A stretch of 64,000 bases of DNA. Origin: Clostridia bacterium (GTDB lineage Bacteria > Bacillota > Clostridia > Christensenellales > Borkfalkiaceae). The translations under genes were made by a program, and so were the position numbers. Shown here piece after piece: positions 8,898-17,834 of this stretch. The notes under the pieces were generated by a model, which made no database searches, was not told the origin of the DNA, and worked only from the letters and a program-made list of their open reading frames with translations. The DNA lies in the NCBI GenBank assembly GCA_017466825.1, contig JAFTTJ010000018.1, positions 1 to 64,000 of the forward strand, read 5' to 3'. The stretch's first letter is position 1, and every line of letters starts with the position of its first letter.

Positions 8898-10214
8898 TTA
8901 TTCTTTATCCGCCTTGTAGGTCGCACGGCAGATAGAGTAGATTATACCAAACACGAAAAGCACGGCGGTACAAATTATAGAAACGAGAGCAGACGACGCA
9001 AAGGATATTGCTACGCCCGAAATAATCGTTTTAAGGCTTGGGAAAATCGAGCCGATCCAACCCCAAATAAAGGACGCGGGGTCTGCAAGTAGCCAAACGA
9101 GAGCGGAAGGAATTATATACAAAATTGCAAAGGGTATCCAACCGAACATTATTGCGCTTTTGAGTTTGATATACGGATTTTTAGTGAGCGTGCGAAGAAG
9201 TATTTTGACTATAAGGAAGAGCCACCAAAAAGACGAAAAAGCAAGCATGATAGTTGCCGCAATGAAAACTTTTTTGAAAAAGCCTACGACGCCATCGCTT
9301 ACTACTGCGTAAAGTTTTTCTCTTAAAACTTCCTTTAAGTCTTTTTCTTCGGGGTTTTCTTCAAGGTTTTCAAAAAGAATTGCGCTTGTATTCAATTTTT
9401 TGGTTTGGAAGGATATATCGTTAGTGAAAACCGCGCCCGTTTGCTCGCTCGAACTCTCGTCACCCGATAAAAGTTCGGCAAAAAGGCGGGATATAAAGTC
9501 GTTTCCGTCGACGTTGCCGTCTTCGTCGGCAATGAGCGAAACGAGCGATTTAACCGTTTCTTCAATAGCCGTTCTATCGTCTGTAGAAAGGTCTGCGATT
9601 TGGTCGGAAAAATCGCTGTTTTCCAACTTGTCGTAAACGTCGTCAACAACCGTCATAACCGAGTCGGTAATAGAATCGACGGTGGCGTCTTCCGCCCTTA
9701 AAGAGTCCAAAATATCGGTGGTTTTGCCCGAGATAAACTCGTCGTCAATGCCGATATCTTGCATAATTTGGTCTACGTCCTTGTCTAAAACGTCGGTAAA
9801 TTTCGTTACTTGCGACTTGATTGCCGTCGCAACGCTCGCCCTTGCGATAGAGTCTTCAATGCTGGCAAGTTTTTCGCTATCGACGCTGTCAACCAAAGCG
9901 TCAATCGAGCCTAAAACCACGTTTTTAGTGTTTTCGTCTTCGGTGAGCGCGCAATTTATGACTTCCGCCGCAGCAAAATCGAGTTTTGCCGAGAGGGAAA
10001 CGTTTTCCTTGGCGATTTCGTCAATGAGCATTTCCATAGTCTTTTCTTCTTCCGTGGGGTTTTCACTTTTGGGGAAGATTACTTCGGCAATCTCGGGCGT
10101 GAGCGTTATTTGTAGGTTAATAGTCCAAAGCGGTGCAAAAAAATGCCCAAAAACCGCCAAAAGACTTAGCGCTATTACTATTAAGTTCATTATGAACGAA
10201 AAAACGTTTTTCAT
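8898..10214 (-). CDS. Membrane protein with large extracytoplasmic acidic domain, unknown function
   Basis: 438 aa, not recognised. One membrane segment lies at about residues 5-27 (FSFIMNLIVIALSLLAVFGHFF). A long acidic, Asp/Glu/Ser-rich helical region (about 45-300) has no cysteines, and three or so membrane segments lie in the C-terminal 120 residues (ILLRTL.., GWIPFAILYIIPSALVWLL, VSIICTAVLFVFGIIY). The topology suggests a big domain outside the cell between membrane anchors. It has its own promoter at 10245-10273, converges with spoIVA and is probably monocistronic. Confidence 0.6.
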   Translation of the reverse strand: MKNVFSFIMNLIVIALSLLAVFGHFFAPLWTINLQITLTPEIAEVIFPKSENPTEEEKTMEMLIDEIAKENVSLSAKLDFAAAEVINCALTEDENTKNVVLGSIDALVDSVDSEKLASIEDSIARASVATAIKSQVTKFTDVLDKDVDQIMQDIGIDDEFISGKTTDILDSLRAEDATVDSITDSVMTVVDDVYDKLENSDFSDQIADLSTDDRTAIEETVKSLVSLIADEDGNVDGNDFISRLFAELLSGDESSSEQTGAVFTNDISFQTKKLNTSAILFENLEENPEEKDLKEVLREKLYAVVSDGVVGFFKKVFIAATIMLAFSSFWWLFLIVKILLRTLTKNPYIKLKSAIMFGWIPFAILYIIPSALVWLLADPASFIWGWIGSIFPSLKTIISGVAISFASSALVSIICTAVLFVFGIIYSICRATYKADKE

Positions 10215-10244
10215 TTTTTAGTCCCCTTTAAAAATCTTTATTAT

Positions 10245-10273
10245 ATAATACTCTCTTTAACAAAAAATGTCAA
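10245..10273 (-). promoter_or_regulatory. Sigma-A promoter for the membrane protein
   Basis: Read on the minus strand: TTGACA (10273-10268), 17-bp spacer, TATTAT (10250-10245), about 30 bp upstream of the ATG. Confidence 0.8.
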
Positions 10274-10392
10274 TAGTAGGAGAAAAGTTCTTGCGAGAAT
10301 TTGGTTTTCGCGTAAAGGCGGACGGGAACAAGCCGAAAAGTTGCGCGGCGCGTAAAAATTAGCCTTTAAGTAAATAATATTTAAATATTTTA

Positions 10393-10421
10393 TTGATTTT
10401 ATACGTGGTTTATGATAAAAT
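10393..10421 (+). promoter_or_regulatory. Probable promoter of the trypsin-like protease
   Basis: TTGATT at 10393-10398, 17-bp spacer, TAAAAT at 10416-10421. The rest of the 296-bp divergent gap (10215-10509) holds AT-rich palindromic sequence near 10370 and no gene that I can see. Confidence 0.55.
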
Positions 10422-10509
10422 TATACTAATAGGGCGCAACGAGGCGCAAAAACTGTGTTTTTGAAAGTTTTGCCCCGCCCGAATACGAAAGAATTTTGGA
10501 GAAATTATT

Positions 10510-11262
10510 ATGAACAAATGTCCTAACTGTAGCGGAACTTTAGAGTCTATCGGTGGCGGTAGATATAGATGTATTTACTGTTTTAGCGAATATTCCGAGT
10601 CGGATTTCGTTAAACCTGCGTCATATACCACTAATCGCGCGAGCGAAGGTGTAGACGTTTTTGAGAAGAATAAAAACGGCGTTTTAGAGATTTTTTGTAG
10701 GTTTGCAGGCGGTGGCGCGGCAGGCTCGGGACTTTTGATTACTCAATCGGGTTACGCAATTACCAACGCTCACGTCGTAACCGACAACGGCAAAGTAAGT
10801 AGCGAAATAGTCGTAAATATCGCAGGCGAGAGAGTAAAGGCAACCGTAGTTGCCCTTGGCGACGATCGTGGCGGTAGCGGTAGGGGAGTAGACCTTGCCC
10901 TTTTAAAACTTTCGGCTGTGCCGTATAAGGCTAACGTTATTACCTTGGGCGATTTTTCAAAGGTAAGAATAGGCGAACAAGTTTTCGTAGTAGGTAACTC
11001 TTTGGGCGACGGAACGTGTATAACTAGCGGTATCGTAAGCGACAAGAGCCGTCAAGTCGGCGGAAAAACTCTTATGATGACCGACTGCGCTATAAACGGC
11101 GGTAACTCGGGCGGACCTATCTTTAACGCGCAAGGCATTGCAATAGGCGTAATCGTATCTAGCCGTATCCATGCGGACGGCTCTGCAACCGAAGGTATGA
11201 ACTACGCTATCCCTGCAAATATCGTAAAAGATTTCCTTGCAAAAGCAGGCGTAAGAGTATAA
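10510..11262 (+). CDS. Trypsin-like serine protease with N-terminal zinc ribbon
   Basis: 250 aa. An N-terminal CPNC..CIYC zinc ribbon (residues 4-23) is followed by a chymotrypsin-fold HtrA/DegP-like protease. The triad is visible as His in TNAHVV (about 77), Asp in GVDLALLKL and Ser in GGNSGGPIF. There is no signal peptide, membrane anchor or PDZ domain, unlike standard HtrA, so the enzyme is probably cytoplasmic, with the ribbon recruiting it to a partner. ATG start with TTGGAGAAA upstream. Monocistronic, with a strong terminator at 11278. Confidence 0.8.
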   Translation: MNKCPNCSGTLESIGGGRYRCIYCFSEYSESDFVKPASYTTNRASEGVDVFEKNKNGVLEIFCRFAGGGAAGSGLLITQSGYAITNAHVVTDNGKVSSEIVVNIAGERVKATVVALGDDRGGSGRGVDLALLKLSAVPYKANVITLGDFSKVRIGEQVFVVGNSLGDGTCITSGIVSDKSRQVGGKTLMMTDCAINGGNSGGPIFNAQGIAIGVIVSSRIHADGSATEGMNYAIPANIVKDFLAKAGVRV

Positions 11263-11277
11263 AACTAATTTAACGAC

Positions 11278-11311
11278 AAAGGGGCGGATGGCACAGCCAT
11301 CCGCCCCTTTA
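11278..11311 (+). terminator. Strong hairpin terminator
   Basis: 15-bp stem AAAGGGGCGGATGGC / GCCATCCGCCCCTTT with a 3-nt loop, and A/T flanks. It may act in both directions between the protease (+) and alaS (-). Confidence 0.9.
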
Positions 11312-11346
11312 TATTTATTTCAAAGTTTTACAAGTTGTAATATTTA

Positions 11347-11380
11347 GCCTAAAAGTCGAATAAACGACTTATAGACGGGC
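11347..11380 (-). repeat. Dispersed intergenic repeat, copy 5 (paired form)
   Basis: GCCTAAAAGTCGAATAAACG followed by ACTTATAGACGGGC: a direct arm and an inverted CGACTTATAG arm, forming a longer hairpin than the single copies. Confidence 0.6.
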
Positions 11381-11392
11381 TTTTTTAAAGAA

Positions 11393-13180
11393 TTAGTCGA
11401 TAATCGCCTTGATTCTTCTTACGCCTGCGGAAGACGCTTCTTCCTTTTTAATTTTAAAGTGATGAAGTTCGCCCGTGGTCTTAGCGTGCGGGCCACCGCA
11501 AATTTCTTTACTGAATTCGCCCATGGTGTAGACCTTAACTTTTTCGCCGTACTTGTTGTCAAACACGCCTTCAGCGCCTTGGGCTTTTGCTTCGTCAACG
11601 GTGAGTTCCTCAAGCGTTACGGGTACGTTGGCTTTGATTGCGTCGTTTACCCAGTTTTCGATAGCGGTGAGTTCTTCTGGGAGAAGTTTACGGGGGAAGT
11701 TGAAGTCAAAACGAAGTCTTTCAACCGTTATGTTAGAGCCTTTTTGGTGAATACCGTCGTCACCGAGTACTTTTTTCAAAGCGGCGTTTAAAAGGTGGGT
11801 GGCGGTATGAAGGCGAGCAGTCGTGTCGTTTTGTTCGGCAAGACCGCCCTTAAATTTTTGCTCGCTACCAGCCTTAGATTTTTCGATGTGCGCTTGTTCC
11901 GCCGCCTTATAGCCGTCCTTATCGACGGTAAAGCCCTTTTCCTTTGCGAGTTCTTCGGTGATTTCAATGGGGAAGCCGAAGGTGTCGTACAAACGGAAAG
12001 CCGTCTTGCCGGGGAAAACGTCGCCCTTTATAAAGTTGATAACTTTATTAAACTCTTTAAGACCGTCCGCAAGGGTTTTTGAGAACTTTGCTTCTTCTTT
12101 GTTTAATTCGTCGTAGATTTTTTGTTCGTTGTCTTTAAGTTCGGTGTAAACGTCTTGATATTTTTCAACGTAGCACTTTGCGATTTTTGCAAGACTGCCT
12201 TCGGGTAGGTCAAGCGTTCTGCCAAACCTTACCGCTCTGCGGATAAGACGGCGAAGAACGTAACCTTGGTCGACGTTGGACGGAACTACGCCCTTTCTGT
12301 CGCCGATAAGGAAGGTCGAAGTTCTTACATGGTCGAGAATAATTCTAAACGCCTTGGTAATTTCTTCGCTTTCGTCGTACTTTTTGCCCGTGAGTTCTTC
12401 AATCTTAGCCTTTGCGCCGTGGAAGGGGTCGGTTTCGTATACGGTTTTGTAGCCGTTTGAAATGCAGAGTACGCGCTCTAAGCCCATACCCGTGTCGACG
12501 TTGTGTTGTTTAAGTTTAGAGTAGTTGCCCTTTTCATCCTTGAAAAATTCCATGAAAACGTTATTCCAAATTTCAAGGTATTTACCGCAATCGCAAGACG
12601 GATCGCAGTTTTCAGAGCAAGGCTCGTAGCCACGGTCGATAAACATTTCGGTATCAGGTCCGCAAGGGCCGGTAGTACCTGCTATCCACCAGTTGTTCTT
12701 TTTAGGAAGATAGAAGATTTTTTCCTTAGGAATACCGCACTTTTCCCAAACTTTTGCGCTAAAATCATCTCTGGGCGCGTCTTCGTCGCCAGCAAAAACG
12801 GTTACCGCAAGGTCGGAAACGGGTATGTCGAGATAGTCTTTACCCGTCAAAAATTCATAACTCCAAGAAATGGCGTCTTCCTTAAAATAGTCGCCGAGCG
12901 ACCAGTTGCCGAGCATTTCAAAAAAGGTAAGGTGGGACGGATCGCCAACTTCGTCGATATCGCCCGTTCTCACGCACTTTTGCACGTCGGTAAGTCTAAC
13001 GCCGGCAGGGTGCTTTTCGCCGAGAAGGTAAGGAACTAATGGGTGCATGCCCGCCGTGGTAAAGAGTACCGACGGATCGTTTTCGGGAATAAGGCTTGCC
13101 GAAGCGATTATTTTATGACCTTTTGATGCAAAAAAGTCAAGATACATTTGTCTTAAAGTTTCGGAAGTGAGTTTTTTCAT
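11393..13180 (-). CDS. alaS: Alanyl-tRNA synthetase, short form lacking the C-terminal domain
   Basis: 595 aa against about 870 in most bacteria. The class II catalytic core is intact (VLFTTAGMHPLVPYLLGEKHP, TFFEMLGNWSLGDYF). The editing domain carries the zinc/editing ligands HTATH near residue 459 and CGGPH near residue 565. The protein ends just after the editing domain, so the DHHA1/C-Ala tRNA-binding domain is absent. The stop is natural, with no continuing frame downstream. It charges tRNA-Ala and clears mischarged Ser or Gly. It has its own promoter at 13261-13289; I saw no T-box motif in the leader. Confidence 0.93.
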   Translation of the reverse strand: MKKLTSETLRQMYLDFFASKGHKIIASASLIPENDPSVLFTTAGMHPLVPYLLGEKHPAGVRLTDVQKCVRTGDIDEVGDPSHLTFFEMLGNWSLGDYFKEDAISWSYEFLTGKDYLDIPVSDLAVTVFAGDEDAPRDDFSAKVWEKCGIPKEKIFYLPKKNNWWIAGTTGPCGPDTEMFIDRGYEPCSENCDPSCDCGKYLEIWNNVFMEFFKDEKGNYSKLKQHNVDTGMGLERVLCISNGYKTVYETDPFHGAKAKIEELTGKKYDESEEITKAFRIILDHVRTSTFLIGDRKGVVPSNVDQGYVLRRLIRRAVRFGRTLDLPEGSLAKIAKCYVEKYQDVYTELKDNEQKIYDELNKEEAKFSKTLADGLKEFNKVINFIKGDVFPGKTAFRLYDTFGFPIEITEELAKEKGFTVDKDGYKAAEQAHIEKSKAGSEQKFKGGLAEQNDTTARLHTATHLLNAALKKVLGDDGIHQKGSNITVERLRFDFNFPRKLLPEELTAIENWVNDAIKANVPVTLEELTVDEAKAQGAEGVFDNKYGEKVKVYTMGEFSKEICGGPHAKTTGELHHFKIKKEEASSAGVRRIKAIID

Positions 13181-13260
13181 AAATTTCTCCGTAAGGTTAG
13201 CGCCTAGTTTTGTTAAAGCTTTAGCGCAGGTTTTTATTGAGTGGTTAAATTTCGTTTAAC

Positions 13261-13289
13261 ATTATATATTAAATATAAATTTTTGTAAA
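13261..13289 (-). promoter_or_regulatory. alaS promoter
   Basis: Minus strand: TTTACA (13289-13284), 17-bp spacer, TATAAT (13266-13261), giving a leader of about 75 nt. Confidence 0.75.
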
Positions 13290-13350
13290 CTTTTTTTGCT
13301 TAATTGTTCGTTTGAAATAGTTTATCGGGGCTAAAAAGGGGCTAAAAAAA

Positions 13351-13581
13351 TCAATCTTCGCAGAGTTTGCTTTTAAAACGCCTGCAATCTTTGGGACTGG
13401 CAAAATCAAAATCGCAAAAGCCGTTTGACTGCCAAACGCAGTTTTCGCAAGACTCGGCTTGTCCGCAAGTAGACCTATCGACTTTTTCTAAAAAAGCGTC
13501 GCAATCGTCGTCGGTAAGGTTTTTTTCGCACCCGTCCAAGGGGTTAAATTTTTTGCAGTTTATGCACTTAATATCAAACAT
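13351..13581 (-). CDS. Small cysteine-rich protein, putative metal binding
   Basis: 76 aa with ten cysteines (CINCKKF, DGCEK, DDCDAF, STCGQAESCENC, GFCDF, KDCRRF, KLC), suggesting one or more zinc or iron-sulfur sites. No family recognised. It follows cysS by 23 bp on the same strand, so it is likely the third gene of a cysE-cysS operon. That context, plus the cysteine content, loosely suggests a link to cysteine or metal supply, but this is inference only. Confidence 0.6.
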   Translation of the reverse strand: MFDIKCINCKKFNPLDGCEKNLTDDDCDAFLEKVDRSTCGQAESCENCVWQSNGFCDFDFASPKDCRRFKSKLCED

Positions 13582-13586
13582 AAGTC

Positions 13587-13610
13587 GCCGAATAAGTCGA
13601 TTATTTAGGC
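13587..13610 (+). repeat. Dispersed intergenic repeat, copy 6
   Basis: GCCGAATAAGTCGATTATTT followed by AGGC. It overlaps the cysS stop codon, so the repeat contributes the last codons of cysS. Confidence 0.65.
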
Positions 13611-14996
13611 TTTTTTAACGGTAACACCGTCTTTGCTAATCATTACCGTATAGCCTTTTGCAATTATTTCCGCCCTTAACGCGTCCGCGCTAGCGTAGTC
13701 TTTTTCAAGCCTTGCCGATTGCATTTTTTGAGCGAGAGCGGTTATCTCTTCGGGTACTTGTTCGCCGTGTTTTTTCTCGTAGCCGTCGACTACCGCTTTG
13801 GGATCTTTGGTGAAAACGCCGAGCAAAGAATAAGTCTTTTTAATTTGAGAGAGCATTTTGCCCGCCGTTTGGTCCTTAGCCGAAATCAAGCCCCTAATTT
13901 TTTTGAAATAACCAAAAAGTTCTGAAAGGGCGAGAGCGGTGTTAAAGTCGTCGGAGAGCGCTTCGTCGAATTTTTGGTCGATTTCAGGGTAGTCGCCGTC
14001 GATTTTGATGCCTGCTTCGCTCGCCATAACGAATACCTTGTAAAACTCGTAAAGGTGTTTTTCGGCTTCGGGGAAAAGGTCGTCGGTTATATTTATGTCG
14101 TTTCTGTAATTGGTTTGAAGCAATGCGAATTTTATGCTTTCGTTAGAGTGCTTTTTAAGCAAATCGCTCATGAGTAAACTGTTGCCGAGCGACTTGCTCA
14201 TCTTTTGGCCGTTTACCTTGATAAGTCCGTTATGCACCCAATATTTTACGAACTGTTTGCCCGTGAGCGCTTCGGTTTGGGCAATCTCGTTTTCGTGGTG
14301 GGGGAATATTAAATCTCTACCGCCGCCGTGTAGGTCGATTTGCTCGCCGAAAGCCGTTTTGTTCATTGCCGAGCATTCAATATGCCAACCCGGTCTGCCT
14401 TTGCCCCAAGGCGACGTCCAACTGATTTCGCCTTCCTTCGCCGATTTCCAAAGGGCAAAGTCAAGGGGGTTTTTCTTGTCGTCGTCGTTTTCAATTCTAA
14501 CGCCGTTTAGCGCGTCTTCGGTGTTGCGGTGAGAGAGCCTGCCGTATTGCGGAAAAGACTCAACCGAAAAGTACACGTCGCCCTTTTGAGTGGGGTAGGC
14601 GTGTCCTTTTTCAATTAAAATTGAAATGAAGTTGATTATATTTTGGATATTTTCAGTCGCTTTGAGCCAAAGGTCGGGGTCGCCCACTTCCATATCCGCC
14701 ATAACTTTGTCGATTTTTTTAATCATCATTTTGGCGTATGCGTCGGCAGGAATGCCCGTTTCTTTAGAGCGCGCAATAATTTTGTCGTCTACGTCGGTAT
14801 AGTTCCTTGCGTAGGTTACGTCGTATCCCTTTTTAACGAGAAATTTGCGTATTACGTCGTAAATGAGCGCTTGATAGGTGTGACCTATGTGCGCTTCGCC
14901 CGAAACGGTTATTCCGCAGGCGTACATATTGACTTTGTTTCCGCTGATTGGCACGAATTCTTCCTTAGTGCCCGATAAAGTATTGTAAATTCTCAT
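13605..14996 (-). CDS. cysS: Cysteinyl-tRNA synthetase
   Basis: 463 aa, usual length. The class I signatures are CGITVSGEAHIGH near residue 28 (HIGH motif, with the first zinc-ligand Cys) and KMSKSLGNS near residue 265. Further zinc ligands sit in WHIECSAM and HGGGRDLIFPHHENE. It charges tRNA-Cys. It lies 38 bp downstream of cysE on the same strand, the classic cysE-cysS pairing that links cysteine synthesis to its use. ATG start with AAAAGGA upstream. Confidence 0.97.
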   Translation of the reverse strand: MRIYNTLSGTKEEFVPISGNKVNMYACGITVSGEAHIGHTYQALIYDVIRKFLVKKGYDVTYARNYTDVDDKIIARSKETGIPADAYAKMMIKKIDKVMADMEVGDPDLWLKATENIQNIINFISILIEKGHAYPTQKGDVYFSVESFPQYGRLSHRNTEDALNGVRIENDDDKKNPLDFALWKSAKEGEISWTSPWGKGRPGWHIECSAMNKTAFGEQIDLHGGGRDLIFPHHENEIAQTEALTGKQFVKYWVHNGLIKVNGQKMSKSLGNSLLMSDLLKKHSNESIKFALLQTNYRNDINITDDLFPEAEKHLYEFYKVFVMASEAGIKIDGDYPEIDQKFDEALSDDFNTALALSELFGYFKKIRGLISAKDQTAGKMLSQIKKTYSLLGVFTKDPKAVVDGYEKKHGEQVPEEITALAQKMQSARLEKDYASADALRAEIIAKGYTVMISKDGVTVKKA

Positions 14997-15034
14997 AGTA
15001 TTCGTCCTTTTGAGATTGTTGTGTTTTTAGTGGT

Positions 15035-15556
15035 TTAGGCTCGGTGTTTTACTATTTTAGCAGGCGCGCCGACTGCCGTTGCTCCGTCTGGAACGTCCTT
15101 TAAAACTACGCTGTTTGCTCCGATTTTTGAGTTTTCACCTATGGTGATATTGCCTAAAATCTTTGCGCCAGCCCCTAAAATAGCCCCTTTTTTGACAGTT
15201 GGGTGGCGTTTGCCTTGGCAAGATTTGCCCGTTGCGCCTAGCGTTACGCCGTGGTAGATTAAAACTTCGGTTTCAACGACGGCGGTTTCGCCTATGACAA
15301 CGCCCGTGCCGTGGTCGATAAAAATTCCGCTTGCAATCTTCGCCGCGGGGTGTATTTCAACGCCCGTTAAAAACCTGCAAAATTGACTTAAAAGCCTTGC
15401 CAAAAATTTGAGCCCTAAGTCGTGTAAAAAATGCGTAAGTCGGTAAAAAATTAGAGCGTGCACCCCCGAATAAGTCAATAAAATTTCAAACTTATTCCTT
15501 GCCGACGGGTCGTTTTTCATGGCAAAATCAAGGTCTTTTTTAAGGTTTTTAAACAA
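15035..15556 (-). CDS. cysE: Serine O-acetyltransferase
   Basis: 173 aa, the short form common in Firmicutes. The N-terminal helical segment FKNLKKDLDFAMKNDPSARN matches CysE, followed by left-handed beta-helix hexapeptide repeats (IHPAAKIASGIFIDHGTGVVIGETA) with the catalytic His of the DHGTG segment. It makes O-acetylserine for cysteine synthesis. The start appears to be TTG at 15556, because family alignment begins there and the next Met is 12 residues in. First gene of a likely cysE-cysS operon driven from 15645-15673. Confidence 0.93.
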   Translation of the reverse strand: MFKNLKKDLDFAMKNDPSARNKFEILLTYSGVHALIFYRLTHFLHDLGLKFLARLLSQFCRFLTGVEIHPAAKIASGIFIDHGTGVVIGETAVVETEVLIYHGVTLGATGKSCQGKRHPTVKKGAILGAGAKILGNITIGENSKIGANSVVLKDVPDGATAVGAPAKIVKHRA

Positions 15557-15644
15557 AGTTTAACCGTCCGATATCGGCTTGCCGTAAAAGAAGCGAGCGT
15601 TAGTCCGTTTGAAAGCCTAGGTCTTCTTTGTATATATCCTATTC

Positions 15645-15673
15645 ATTATAGCATTAAAAGGTGAGTTTGGCAA
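15645..15673 (-). promoter_or_regulatory. cysE-cysS operon promoter
   Basis: Minus strand: TTGCCA (15673-15668), 17-bp spacer, TATAAT (15650-15645). The leader to the cysE start is about 85 nt. Confidence 0.8.
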
Positions 15674-15742
15674 ATTTTTTTACGATAAAGGACGGCTAAC
15701 TTTATAAAAATTTAAAATTTAGATTGATAAATCTAAAAACGG

Positions 15743-15771
15743 TTGCATTATTGCGGAATTTAGTATATACT
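15743..15771 (+). promoter_or_regulatory. serS promoter
   Basis: TTGCAT at 15743-15748, 17-bp spacer, TATACT at 15766-15771. The short leader (about 25 nt) leaves no room for a T-box and argues against any start upstream of 15802. Confidence 0.8.
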
Positions 15772-15801
15772 AAAACCATAATTTTATCAAAGGGGTATAT
15801 T

Positions 15802-17085
15802 ATGCTCGATATTAAACTCATTACTGAAAATCCCGCGCTCGTAAAAGAGCGCCTTGCAAAAAAAGGCTACGACGTAGACTTTACTGAAATTTTGAAAATA
15901 GACGCTGAAAAGAAAGCGCTTATGGCGCAAATCGAAACGCTCAAAGCAGAGCGTAATAGGGTTTCTGCCGAAATTCCTAAACTTAAAAAAGAAGGCAAGC
16001 CCGTAGACGAAATATTTGCAAAAATGCGTGAAATCGGCGATACTATTTCTGCAGGCGACGCTAAAATAAACGAACTTCAACAGCAAGTTACCGACTTTAT
16101 CGCCTGCCTTCCCAACATGCCCGACGACGACCTTTTGCCCGGCGAAAAGGAAAACAACGCGGTAGTTAAGGTTTTTGGCGAAAAGCCCGAATTTGACTTC
16201 AAGGCTCAAAACCACGTAGACCTTTGTACTAAACTCGGCATAATCGATTACGAAAGGGGCGTTAAACTCGCAGGTAACGGGCATTGGCTTTACCGTGGCG
16301 ACGGCGCAAGGCTCGAATGGGCTCTTTTAAACTATTTCGTAACGACACACCTTGCCGACGGCTACGAAATGATTTTGCCTCCGCACATGCTCAACTACAA
16401 CTGCGGTTTCGGCGCGGGACAATTCCCCAAATTTGCCGACGAAGTTTATTGGCTTGAAGGGGACGAAGATAAAAAGAAGGGTAGATTTATGCTTCCCACG
16501 GCGGAAACTGCGCTCGTCAACATGTACGCAGGCGAAATCGTCGACGAAGCAAAACTTCCTATGAAATTCTTTGCGTATACGCCTTGTTACAGAAAAGAAG
16601 CAGGCACTTATAGAGCCGAAGAACGCGGTATGATTCGCGGTCACCAATTCAACAAAATCGAAATGGTACAGTACGCTCACCCCGATAAGAGCAAGGAGGC
16701 CTTTGAAGAACTCGTAAACAAGGCTTGCGCTTTAATGGAAGGCTTAGGGCTTCATTTCCGTCTTTCTAAACTCGCTGCGGGCGATTGCTCGGCGTCTATG
16801 GCAAGGACTTACGATATCGAAGTTTGGATTCCGTCAATGGGCATTTATAAAGAAGTTTCTTCCGTTTCTAACGCAAACGATTACCAAGCGAGAAGAAACG
16901 GCACGAGATATCGTGATTCAAAAACGGGCAAGCCTGCCTTTTTACACACCTTAAACGGTTCGGGCTTGGCAACTTCAAGAGTTTTCCCCGCCCTTATCGA
17001 ACAGTATCAAAATGCGGACGGCTCGATAACCGTGCCTGAAGTTTTGAGACCTTTTATGAATGGTCAAGAAAAAATAACCTTATAA
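15802..17085 (+). CDS. serS: Seryl-tRNA synthetase
   Basis: 427 aa. The N-terminal tRNA-binding coiled coil spans about residues 30-100 (KALMAQIETLKAERNRVSAEI). The class II core has motif 2 FAYTPCYRKEAGTYRAEERGMIRGHQFNKIEM and motif 3 NGSGLATSRVFPALIEQYQ. It charges tRNA-Ser and tRNA-Sec. I chose ATG 15802 because AAAGGGG lies just upstream and the promoter -10 is at 15766-15771, excluding a TTG start at 15724. Terminator at 17095. Confidence 0.97.
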   Translation: MLDIKLITENPALVKERLAKKGYDVDFTEILKIDAEKKALMAQIETLKAERNRVSAEIPKLKKEGKPVDEIFAKMREIGDTISAGDAKINELQQQVTDFIACLPNMPDDDLLPGEKENNAVVKVFGEKPEFDFKAQNHVDLCTKLGIIDYERGVKLAGNGHWLYRGDGARLEWALLNYFVTTHLADGYEMILPPHMLNYNCGFGAGQFPKFADEVYWLEGDEDKKKGRFMLPTAETALVNMYAGEIVDEAKLPMKFFAYTPCYRKEAGTYRAEERGMIRGHQFNKIEMVQYAHPDKSKEAFEELVNKACALMEGLGLHFRLSKLAAGDCSASMARTYDIEVWIPSMGIYKEVSSVSNANDYQARRNGTRYRDSKTGKPAFLHTLNGSGLATSRVFPALIEQYQNADGSITVPEVLRPFMNGQEKITL

Positions 17086-17094
17086 AACGACATA

Positions 17095-17120
17095 AAAACG
17101 CCCGACTATCGGGCGTTTTT
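17095..17120 (+). terminator. serS terminator
   Basis: Stem ACGCCCGA / TCGGGCGT with a CTA loop and a T5 run, ending 15 bp before the next gene. Confidence 0.9.
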
Positions 17121-17135
17121 GATAGGAGAAATGTT

Positions 17136-17834
17136 ATGTGGAACGGAAAGTTAAAAGCCGTTACTTTTAGTTTTGACGACGGCGTATTGCAAGATAAACG
17201 CGCTATAGCCATACTTAATAAGTACGGGCTCAAAGCGACTTTTAATTTAAACTCTTCTTTATTCGGCTTAAAAGACCAATATGAAGCAAACGAAAAAACG
17301 ATAAGAAGAGATAAGTTTTTGCCAACTGAAATTAAAGGGCTTTACGACGGCCACGAAGTCGCCGTGCATACTTTAACTCACGCCTTTTTACCCCACCTTG
17401 CCGACGAAACGGTTACTTGGCAAGTAGAGCAAGATAGAAAAACCCTTTCAAAAATAGTTGGCTACGAAGTGGTCGGCATGGCGTACCCTTGCGGTGGGGT
17501 AAACTTTGACGACAGAGTGGCGAGCGTTATTAAAAATACTACGGGCGTAAAATACGCAAGGACTACCGTTTGTACCCACAACTTTGATTTGCAAACCGAC
17601 TTGTTAAAGTTTAACCCGACGACTTATTACGTCGACGTTGAAAAAACCTTTGACCTTGCCCGTAAGTTTATCGACCTTAAAACGGACGTTCCGCAAATTT
17701 TATATATTTGGGGACACACTTACGAAATGGACGCAGGGATTATCTCGTGGGAAAAGTTTGAAAAGCTTTGCCAACTTATCTCTGGTAAAGACGATATCTT
17801 TTACGGCACTAACGCTCAAGTTTTGCTTAAATAA
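17136..17834 (+). CDS. Polysaccharide deacetylase (NodB domain)
   Basis: 232 aa carbohydrate esterase 4 type protein. TFSFDDG near residue 10 supplies the catalytic/metal Asp pair, HTLTHAF near residue 77 gives the two metal-binding His, and YIWGHTYEMD lies in the late motif. There is no signal peptide, so it is either cytoplasmic or acts on a sugar intermediate; secreted peptidoglycan deacetylases of this family normally carry a signal or anchor. ATG 17136 with AGGAG at 17124-17128. It sits directly after the serS terminator and may be expressed by readthrough. Confidence 0.85.
   Translation: MWNGKLKAVTFSFDDGVLQDKRAIAILNKYGLKATFNLNSSLFGLKDQYEANEKTIRRDKFLPTEIKGLYDGHEVAVHTLTHAFLPHLADETVTWQVEQDRKTLSKIVGYEVVGMAYPCGGVNFDDRVASVIKNTTGVKYARTTVCTHNFDLQTDLLKFNPTTYYVDVEKTFDLARKFIDLKTDVPQILYIWGHTYEMDAGIISWEKFEKLCQLISGKDDIFYGTNAQVLLK

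Noticed and set aside
15574..15801. T-box riboswitch upstream of serS or of cysE
   Set aside because: No T-box consensus or specifier-type stem is visible; promoters at 15743 and 15645 leave only about 25 and 85 nt of leader. The alaS leader likewise has none.
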